A DNA stretch of 54,397 nucleotides from Dechloromonas sp. CZR5 (GTDB taxonomy: Bacteria; Pseudomonadota; Gammaproteobacteria; Burkholderiales; Rhodocyclaceae). Positions 27,715-34,155 of the stretch are shown here, piece by piece. Where the stretch lies: NCBI RefSeq assembly GCF_008711155.1, contig NZ_VUYQ01000014.1, forward strand, positions 1 to 54,397. The letters are read 5' to 3'. The stretch's first letter is position 1, and each line of letters opens with the position of its first letter. The notes under the pieces were generated by a model. That model searched no databases. It had not been told where the DNA came from and saw only the letters and a program-made list of their open reading frames with translations. A program made the translations under genes and the position numbers.

Positions 27715-29106
27715 CTACGGCAGGATGAAGCTGCTTTTTTCGACGACCTCGATGGACCGGTCGTCAGCAGCCTGGATCGAAAACAGCATCGGCTGGATAC
27801 CGGACAGGCTGCTGTCGGAAGGGGCCGCAACGGTCACGGATACCGGGCGGATGCTGCCCGGCTCGGCGGTGAAGCGCTCCTCGCCGACGATTCGGGCGCC
27901 CGGCATGCCGGCGACACGAACGATGAAGTCGCGTGGCACTTCGGAGAGATTCATCAGCTTCAGGGTGTAGGCGTTCTCGATCTCGCCTTCGGCCGTTTCC
28001 CGCAGCAAGGCACCACGGTCGCGCAACACGTCGACCAGCAACAGCGAGCGATGCTCCAGGGTCCATACACCCATGCCGCAAAAAATGAGCAACAGCGCGG
28101 CATATGCGCCAATGCGCGGCCGGGTGTACCACGGTCGGTGTTTTTCAGGAGCGACAAGCGCCGTTTCGGAGGCGAAGCGAATCAGGCCGAGGGGGGCACC
28201 GATCTTTTCCATGACCTGGTCGCAGGCATCGATGCACAGGCCACAATTGATGCACTGATACTGCAAGCCGTCGCGAATATCGATGCCGGTGGGGCAAACC
28301 TGGACGCAGATGCCGCAATCGATGCAGTCGCCGGTTTGCCCGGCCTGACGCCGGTTGCTCCGGGGTTCGCCGCGCTGGCGGTCGTAGGCCACGTTGCTCG
28401 TCGCCGGATCGAACATCACGCCCTGGAAGCGCGAGTAGGGGCACATGTGCTGGCAGACCGCCTCCCGCGCCAGCCCGGCCTGGACATAGGTGAAGGCGGC
28501 GTAGAAGATGAGCCAGAAAGCCTCCCAGGGGCCGGTCTTGAGCGCGACGACGGTGGGCAGCAACTCGCGGATCGGGGTGAAGTAGCCGACGAAGGTTACT
28601 GCCGTCCAGATGGCGACGATGGCCCAGAGGCTGTGCTTTGCCGTCTTGATCAGCAACTTGCGGAGGCTCATCGGTCCGGCATCGAGCCGCAGGCGTGCCA
28701 GGTGGTCGCCCTCGATCCGCGCTTCTATCCAGGTAAAGATGCTCGTATAAACCGTCTGCGGGCAAGCAAAGCCGCAGAACAGGCGCCCGGCGAGGGCAGT
28801 GACCAGGAACAGCGCCGTCGCCGCAATGATCAGCACCAAGGCCAGCAAGAGCGCATCCTGCGGCCAGAGAACCAGGCCGAACAGATAGAGCTTTTCGTGG
28901 GCGATGTCGAACAGCACCGCCTGCCGGACCGAGCCGGCGCTCTCCCAATTGATCCAGCATAAACCGTAGAAAATGGTCTGGGTAAGCCATACCATGCCCC
29001 AGCGAAGAGTATTGAAACGCCCCGTTACCTCCTTGGCGTGGATATTTCCCTTCTTTCGATAGAGTTCGAGCTTCGCTTCGCGAACCTTGCTGACCGGCCT
29101 GTCCAT
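27715..29106 (-). CDS. ccoG: CcoG/RdxA cytochrome cbb3 oxidase accessory protein
   Basis: A 463-aa membrane-bound ferredoxin-like protein that reduces copper for cbb3 oxidase assembly in studied species. About five membrane helices are present. Cysteine motifs are CGFACPQT, CQHMCPYSRFQG, CIDCGICVQVCP and CINCGLCIDACD, giving two [4Fe-4S] sites plus the extra conserved pairs. The periplasmic C-terminal Ig-like domain begins near residue 345 (ALLRETAEGEIENAYTLKLM). No ccoNOQP genes are nearby, and it heads a unit with cysI and DUF934. An alternative role in delivering electrons to copper sites of NosZ is speculative. Confidence 0.93.
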   Translation of the reverse strand: MDRPVSKVREAKLELYRKKGNIHAKEVTGRFNTLRWGMVWLTQTIFYGLCWINWESAGSVRQAVLFDIAHEKLYLFGLVLWPQDALLLALVLIIAATALFLVTALAGRLFCGFACPQTVYTSIFTWIEARIEGDHLARLRLDAGPMSLRKLLIKTAKHSLWAIVAIWTAVTFVGYFTPIRELLPTVVALKTGPWEAFWLIFYAAFTYVQAGLAREAVCQHMCPYSRFQGVMFDPATSNVAYDRQRGEPRSNRRQAGQTGDCIDCGICVQVCPTGIDIRDGLQYQCINCGLCIDACDQVMEKIGAPLGLIRFASETALVAPEKHRPWYTRPRIGAYAALLLIFCGMGVWTLEHRSLLLVDVLRDRGALLRETAEGEIENAYTLKLMNLSEVPRDFIVRVAGMPGARIVGEERFTAEPGSIRPVSVTVAAPSDSSLSGIQPMLFSIQAADDRSIEVVEKSSFILP

Positions 29107-29219
29107 GTCGTTTTCCTTGCGATGTGACTGGACATCAGTAAATCACCAAGGAATGATTGATAACAGTTGCAGCGTGTTTGATTTTAAATGGGCACAGATG
29201 TCGAACCGAAGCCTTTCGG

Positions 29220-30632
29220 TCAGGACAGCGTCGATACCAGATGCCCGAGCGTGGCGACGGCCCGCTGCATGGTTTCGGTCTGCGGGTGGCCAAAGTTGAG
29301 GCGGATACAGTTGTTGAACTCTTTCTTCGCCGAAAAGATCGGCCCCGGCGCGATGCTGATTCCCTGATCCAGCGCCATGCGGTGCAGCTTGAGCGCATCG
29401 ACGGATTCCGGCAGTTCCAGCCACACGAAATAGCCGCCAGCCGGTCTGGCCAAGCGGGTGGTGCTGGGAAAGAAACGCTCGACCCCTTCAATCAACAAGG
29501 ATTCCTGCATCATCAATTGCTGCCGCAAGCGCCGCAGGTGATGGTCGTAGCCGCCCTGCTTCAGGTATTCCGCCACGGCAATCTGGACCGGGATCGTCGT
29601 CGCCAGGGTCATCGCCAGCTTGAGACGCACGATTTTCTCGGCATAGCGGCCTGCAGCAACCCAGCCGAGGCGATAGCCGGGCGCCAGGCACTTGGAGAAG
29701 GACGAAATATGCATGACGTGATCGGCCCGGGCCATCGCCTTGCTGCAGAGGGGCGGCTGCGGGCCGAAATATAGTTCGTGATAGACGTCGTCCTCGATCA
29801 GCGGTACGTTGTAACGCGCCAGCAAATCGACCAGGTAACGCTTCCTCTCCCCGCTGACCAGGCTGCCCGTAGGGTTGCCGAAATTGAGCATCAACAGGCA
29901 GGCCTTGATCGGGTGGTGCCGCAACGCATCCTCCAGGGCCTGGATGCTGATGCCCTCGCGCGGATGCGATGGAATCTCGATCACCTTGAGGCCGAGTCGC
30001 TCGCTCGCCTGCAGACCGGCGTAAAAGGTGGGCGATTCGATGGCGATCAGATCGCCGGGCTGCGTCACGGCCTGCAGGCACAGATTGATTCCCTCCATCG
30101 CCCCCGAGGTGACAACGACCTCGTCAGTCGACACCACGGCCCCCCGCGACAAGTAGCGCAGCACGATCTGGCGGCGCAACTCCTCGTTGCCGGGCGGCAG
30201 ATCGGTCACCGTCGACAGCGGATCGAAACGCCGCGCCGCCTGGCAGAGAAAACGGCCGAGCTTGTCGAAGGGAAACAGGAAAGGGCTGGGAAAACTGGAG
30301 CCCAGCGGCACGACTGCCGGGTCCTTGACGCTGTTCAATATCTGGAAAATGAAGTCGCTGACCTGGAGTTCGGTCGAATTGCCTACCGGATGGCTCATCT
30401 CCGGCTCGTTGAGGCGCTGTCCGAGGCGGGCGCGAACGAAGTAGCCGGATTTGGGCCTGGCCTCGATCAAGCCCCGGCTCTCCAGCAGATAGTAGGCCTG
30501 GGTTACGGTCACCGGACTGATGGTGTGCGTCCGGCACACCTGACGAACGGAAGGCAGCCGGTCGCCCGGCCTGAGAACGCCATCGACAATCAGCTTTTCC
30601 GTTTCGTACGCAAGACTCTGATAGCGCACCAT
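29220..30632 (-). CDS. MocR-type GntR/aminotransferase transcriptional regulator
   Basis: A 470-aa fusion. An N-terminal winged helix of the GntR type (GDRLPSVRQVCRTHTISPVTVTQAYYLLESRGLIEARP) is joined to a type I aminotransferase fold that senses PLP or an amino compound. The PLP lysine lies in HISSFSKCLAPGYRLGW, and LNFGNPTG and EDDVYHELYF match cofactor contacts. The ATG at 30632 is chosen because GGAGAG lies nine bases upstream. It follows the Crp/Fnr-type gene by 47 bases on the same strand. Target genes are unknown; it is divergent from nothing, so an autoregulatory site is not obvious. Confidence 0.9.
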   Translation of the reverse strand: MVRYQSLAYETEKLIVDGVLRPGDRLPSVRQVCRTHTISPVTVTQAYYLLESRGLIEARPKSGYFVRARLGQRLNEPEMSHPVGNSTELQVSDFIFQILNSVKDPAVVPLGSSFPSPFLFPFDKLGRFLCQAARRFDPLSTVTDLPPGNEELRRQIVLRYLSRGAVVSTDEVVVTSGAMEGINLCLQAVTQPGDLIAIESPTFYAGLQASERLGLKVIEIPSHPREGISIQALEDALRHHPIKACLLMLNFGNPTGSLVSGERKRYLVDLLARYNVPLIEDDVYHELYFGPQPPLCSKAMARADHVMHISSFSKCLAPGYRLGWVAAGRYAEKIVRLKLAMTLATTIPVQIAVAEYLKQGGYDHHLRRLRQQLMMQESLLIEGVERFFPSTTRLARPAGGYFVWLELPESVDALKLHRMALDQGISIAPGPIFSAKKEFNNCIRLNFGHPQTETMQRAVATLGHLVSTLS

Positions 30633-30679
30633 GCTTATTTCTCTCCCTCGATCGCGGTGTCCGGCACGTTCATGATGCC

Positions 30680-31384
30680 TCAATGAGCGGCCGGCAACAT
30701 TGATTCATCCTTGCCAAAGCGCAAGCAGCCGTTCTTCAGGTTCTCAACCGACGGCACGTGTATCGCCGGCCCATCGACCTCGATGAGTCCCTTCTGCCGC
30801 ATGTCCTGAAGGATTCGGGAAAAATGCTGCGGCGTCAGCCCCAGCCAGGATGCAAGGTCGGTTTTCTTGATCGGCAGGACGATGCGCAAGGATTCACCCG
30901 ACGGCGACTTGTCCGCCCCATGGGAGAGCAGGAAATCGGCGACCCGTTCATGACCGGCCTTGAAATTGGATTCGATATCCTGGAGCAGGCAATGCACCTT
31001 GCGCGCCATGCCGCCCAACAACTGGCGGAAGAGCAGCGGCGATTCGTCCAGCAAGGCAAAAACAGCCTGCTCCGGGATATGGAACATCACTGCATCCGAA
31101 GCGGCCTGTGCGGTGGTGTCGCAGCCTCGCTGGAGCAGGACGGGTACCTCGGACAGAAAATCCCCCCGTCCGGCAATGTGGATGATCCTTTCATTCCCGG
31201 CACGGCTCACCTTGAATACCTTGACCAGTCCATCGATCACCAGGTACAGGCCCTGGGCAGGATTGCCGCTATGAAATACATAGCGATTCCGGAGAACAAG
31301 CTGCCGGCTGATGCCCTCGGAGGGAAAACGGGCCTGGAATGCAGTGATGCATGCCACCAGTTCGTCGCACTGTTGCTCGGTCAT
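30680..31384 (-). CDS. Crp/Fnr-family transcriptional regulator
   Basis: A 234-aa regulator with an N-terminal cyclic-nucleotide-like beta-roll (VFHSGNPAQGLYLVIDGLVKVF, then GRGDFLSEVPVLL) and a C-terminal winged helix (KTDLASWLGLTPQHFSRILQDMRQKGLIEV). The four-cysteine N-terminal cluster of FNR is not present, although C6 and C12 exist, so oxygen sensing by a [4Fe-4S] centre is unlikely. A Dnr/NnrR-like nitric oxide or redox role would suit the nir/nos context but is inference. The start at 31384 is fixed by AGGAGGG immediately upstream. Confidence 0.88.
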   Translation of the reverse strand: MTEQQCDELVACITAFQARFPSEGISRQLVLRNRYVFHSGNPAQGLYLVIDGLVKVFKVSRAGNERIIHIAGRGDFLSEVPVLLQRGCDTTAQAASDAVMFHIPEQAVFALLDESPLLFRQLLGGMARKVHCLLQDIESNFKAGHERVADFLLSHGADKSPSGESLRIVLPIKKTDLASWLGLTPQHFSRILQDMRQKGLIEVDGPAIHVPSVENLKNGCLRFGKDESMLPAAH

Positions 31385-31560
31385 CCGCCCTCCTGCACGC
31401 CATTGCCCATGCGGAAATCCGGGCCCCGTTGCCAATGCCGGCTAGTACACCAGAACACGGGCACCGAAGACAGCTACAGTCGTTGCCGATTCGGATAGGA
31501 ACAGTTGCCCGGAGCCCTTTTTTCTGTACCGCAAGACTAAGCTACAGGCTGTTATCACCA

Positions 31561-31576
31561 CTCACCCGCCGGTGAG
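31561..31576 (+). repeat. Short hairpin upstream of ankyrin gene
   Basis: CTCACC (31561-31566) and GGTGAG (31571-31576) form a 6-bp stem with a four-base loop, about 45 bases upstream of the TTG start. It could lie in the 5' leader. No function is assigned. Confidence 0.35.
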
Positions 31577-31619
31577 ACGAAAATTTCCGTAACAAGCTAA
31601 TTTGTTGAGGAAATTCAAC

Positions 31620-32093
31620 TTGAGAATCCTTCCGGTCATTCTTGTCGCCGCGGCTGTCAATTGTGCAGCCAACGAAAATGCCAGCATTCTAGAACACCCG
31701 ATCCTGAACGCAGCCCGGACAGGCACAGCACAGGAAGTCGTTGCGGCGCTCGAGCCGGACCCGGGGAGCCGGGATATCCGGACCAATGTCGGTTCGACAC
31801 CGCTCCACCTGGCCGCCGCCAACGCCGCTCCCGGGGCGCTCAAGGCCCTGATCGCGGCGGGCGCCGATCCGAACGCCCGCGACCACGACGGCATGACACC
31901 GCTGCATGTCGCCGCCTATTCGCAAAATGCGGCACACGCCCAGCTATTGCTTGAAGCGGGTGCCGATCCCCATGCCCTCACGGCCACCGGGCGCGACCCG
32001 ACTTCCGTCGCCAGAAAAGCCATGGCCTACGAAGTGGCCGGGGTCATCTCCTTGTGGCTGCTAAAAAAATGCTCGCCTGGAAAACCCTGTTAA
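31620..32093 (+). CDS. Exported ankyrin-repeat protein
   Basis: A 157-aa protein starting at TTG 31620, with GAGGA at 31606-31610 upstream. The predicted signal peptide is MRILPVILVAAAVNCAANENA. Three or four ankyrin repeats follow: HPILNAARTGTAQEVVAALE, then GSTPLHLAAANAAPGALKALIAAGADPN, then GMTPLHVAAYSQNAAHAQLLLEAGADP. The second and third are canonical (TPLHxAA). Periplasmic ankyrin proteins occur beside heme enzymes such as catalases, where they are thought to aid activity, so proximity to NosZ/NirS is notable. The Fis-type gene starts 19 bases downstream on the same strand. Confidence 0.75.
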   Translation: MRILPVILVAAAVNCAANENASILEHPILNAARTGTAQEVVAALEPDPGSRDIRTNVGSTPLHLAAANAAPGALKALIAAGADPNARDHDGMTPLHVAAYSQNAAHAQLLLEAGADPHALTATGRDPTSVARKAMAYEVAGVISLWLLKKCSPGKPC

Positions 32094-32112
32094 ATGCGCT
32101 CGTGAGGCACGC

Positions 32113-32463
32113 ATGAGCCAATCGATCTATCTGCTCCTCGAAGTTCCTTCCGAACACGCTTCCGGGATGTCCGGCCCGCCGGGCAGCCAAGCCGATTTGC
32201 AGCGCTTGCTTGCCCGCTCCCGGCTGCGTCTCGTCTCCCGCAACGCCGGCCAACTACCGCCACCGGAGACAGCTACCCAAGTGCCCGTCCCCATGCCGCA
32301 AGAACAGGGTGACGCGGGCGAAGCGGTCAAGTCCCTGGAAGAGGTTGAGCGGGATTACATTGTCGAGATTCTGTCCCGCAGCGGCGGAAACCGCTCGAAG
32401 GCGGCCCGCATGCTCAACATCAGCCGCCGTACCCTGCAGCGGAAGATGGCCCGGTTCGGCTAG
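32113..32463 (+). CDS. Stand-alone Fis-type DNA-binding protein
   Basis: A 116-aa protein whose C-terminus (75-113) is a Fis-type helix-turn-helix: SLEEVERDYIVEILSRSGGN, then RSKAARMLNISRRTLQRKM. This is the effector domain of NtrC-type and ActR/RegA-type regulators. No receiver or AAA+ domain precedes it. The first 70 residues (with a Pro-rich stretch PPPETATQVPVPMP) match nothing recognised. It resembles the output half of RegA-like response regulators that control denitrification genes. It lies 19 bases after the ankyrin gene and converges on fccB. Confidence 0.72.
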   Translation: MSQSIYLLLEVPSEHASGMSGPPGSQADLQRLLARSRLRLVSRNAGQLPPPETATQVPVPMPQEQGDAGEAVKSLEEVERDYIVEILSRSGGNRSKAARMLNISRRTLQRKMARFG

Positions 32464-32478
32464 GCGGCGGGTTGCGCG

Positions 32479-33750
32479 TCAATAAACCGCAGAAAGGCTG
32501 TCTGCCCAGATGTTCCTTGCCCAGGCGTGGGCATAGCCCGCCTCGAGTTTGCTGGCGCGCTCCGACAAACCGCCGGACTTGGCGACCGACAGGAAGGTCG
32601 CCTGCTCGGCGTTGTAGTCGAAAACACTGGCCACATGCATCGCCTGTTCGAAGCCGACAAAGCTGTAGCAGGTGTTCATTACCTTCGGGCGGGGGTTGAT
32701 TTCCCGGCCGGCAAACAGATTGACCAGTGCTGCCGCCAGCACCTTGGCCTGCTGGTTGGCCATGTGTCCCGATTTCGGCATCAGGGGAGCGGCGAAGGTT
32801 GCATCGCCAATGACATGGATGCCCGGATGGCTGACGGATTCCAGCGTCAGCCAGTCCACCTCGGCCCACCGCCCGTTGGCCAGCTTCAAGCCGAGATCGA
32901 CGGCAATTCTGCCGATGCGCTGGGCCGGAATGACGTTCCACACGTCGGCCCCGATCTGCTCGAAGTCGAAGATGGCCGCCCCCTGGCCGGCATCCACGTC
33001 GCGGATCGGCATGTTGGGGCGATAGTCGATCAGGGCGGGATAGCGCTCCGCCCAGGCTTGCAGGAACAGCGGGCGTTTCGAGGCGACCCCGTCGTTGGCG
33101 TCCAGGATCAGAACCTTCGAGCGCGGTTTGTAGCGGCGAAAATAGTCGGCGATCACCGATGCCCGCTCATAGGGCCCCGGTGGGCAAACGTAGGGGATTT
33201 TGGGAATCGACAAGGCATACACGCCGCCATCGGGCATGGCTGCAAGCTGCTTCCCGAGGGCCACGGTCTGCGGTCCGGCCTTGTAGGCATGCGGGAAGCG
33301 CTTTTGTGCCGCCTCGGAAGCCAGCCCGGGAATGTCCTCACTCATGAAATCGACACCAGGCGCCAGCACGCAGCGGTCGTAGGGGATGGACAGCCCACCG
33401 GCCAACAGGACTCGCCTTTGTTCCGGGTCGATGCGTTCGGCCGGGGCGGGCACGACCTCCACGCCGAGTTGGGCCAGCCCGCCATAACCAAGGGTGATGT
33501 CGGCCAGCGAGCGTTCGCCGGCCAGCACCAGATTGGAAATCGGACAGGAAACGAACTGCCGGTTGCGTTCGATCAAGGTAACGGCGATTCCGCCTCGGCT
33601 CCATAGGCGCAGGTACTTGGCAACGGTGGCGCCGGCAAAGCCGCCGCCAACCACGACGACGCGTGGCTTGGGACGTATGTTTTGAGTGGCGCAAGCGCTC
33701 AACAGGGCCAGTGCGCCGGCGCCCATCGTTTTCAGGAATTCGCGGCGCAT
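32479..33750 (-). CDS. fccB: Flavocytochrome c sulfide dehydrogenase-like flavoprotein subunit
   Basis: A 423-aa exported FAD protein. The N-terminus RREFLKTMGAGALALLSAC combines a Tat motif with a lipobox-like LSAC at C20. The FAD Rossmann motif is VVVVGGGFAG (31-40). The redox cysteine regions CPPGPYERAS and NTCYSFVG match the two cysteines that form the active disulfide of FccB, and IHVIGDATFAAPLMPKSGHMANQQ is the second FAD region. In characterised systems FccAB oxidises sulfide to sulfur and reduces a c-type cytochrome. The cytochrome gene lies three bases upstream, giving an fccA-fccB pair downstream of nosZ. Other thiol or sulfur substrates are possible. Confidence 0.85.
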   Translation of the reverse strand: MRREFLKTMGAGALALLSACATQNIRPKPRVVVVGGGFAGATVAKYLRLWSRGGIAVTLIERNRQFVSCPISNLVLAGERSLADITLGYGGLAQLGVEVVPAPAERIDPEQRRVLLAGGLSIPYDRCVLAPGVDFMSEDIPGLASEAAQKRFPHAYKAGPQTVALGKQLAAMPDGGVYALSIPKIPYVCPPGPYERASVIADYFRRYKPRSKVLILDANDGVASKRPLFLQAWAERYPALIDYRPNMPIRDVDAGQGAAIFDFEQIGADVWNVIPAQRIGRIAVDLGLKLANGRWAEVDWLTLESVSHPGIHVIGDATFAAPLMPKSGHMANQQAKVLAAALVNLFAGREINPRPKVMNTCYSFVGFEQAMHVASVFDYNAEQATFLSVAKSGGLSERASKLEAGYAHAWARNIWADSLSAVY

Positions 33751-33753
33751 CGG

Positions 33754-34071
33754 TCAGTCGCCATTCCTGGCCAGCCAGTCGGCGATCATGTCGATCTCCT
33801 CCTCGCTGTAGCCCCTGACAATCTGCTGCATGACCGTGGAAGAACGCGCGTAGTTGCGGAATGCCGCGAGCTGCTGGCGAATCCAGTCGGCAGACCGGCC
33901 GGCGAGTGCAGGTACCGCTTCCTGTGCAGGAAGACGACCGTTGGTTCCGTGACAATTGGCGCAGGTGGCGGCCAACGACTGGGCGACGGAAACGCCGTCC
34001 CCGCCGTTCGCAGCGAAGGCCGGCAAGAGCAGGATGCCGCAAGCGGCGATACGAATACAGGTATTGATCAT
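33754..34071 (-). CDS. fccA: Monoheme cytochrome c, probable partner of the flavoprotein
   Basis: A 105-aa class I cytochrome c with a signal peptide (cleavage near LPAFA-ANG). The single heme site is CANCH (C37, C40, H41), and the probable axial Met is M81 in STVMQQIVRGYSEEEI. The YSEEEIDMIADWLA C-terminal helix is typical of the c4/c5-like and FccA families. Monoheme FccA subunits exist, although the Chromatium form has two hemes. It sits between nosZ and fccB, 84 bases after nosZ. It could accept electrons from the flavoprotein and pass them to NosZ; this is inference from position. Confidence 0.82.
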   Translation of the reverse strand: MINTCIRIAACGILLLPAFAANGGDGVSVAQSLAATCANCHGTNGRLPAQEAVPALAGRSADWIRQQLAAFRNYARSSTVMQQIVRGYSEEEIDMIADWLARNGD

Positions 34072-34155
34072 GTCGAAAAAAATCGGAGGGCGTGCCAGGA
34101 GAGGAATTGGGGGAGCACGCCCTCCGACCGAACGGGTTGCAAACTACGTCATTGA

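Noticed and set aside
29154..29170. TTGAT half-site upstream of ccoG
   Set aside because: Only one half of an FNR box is present; the second half does not match, so it is expected by chance.
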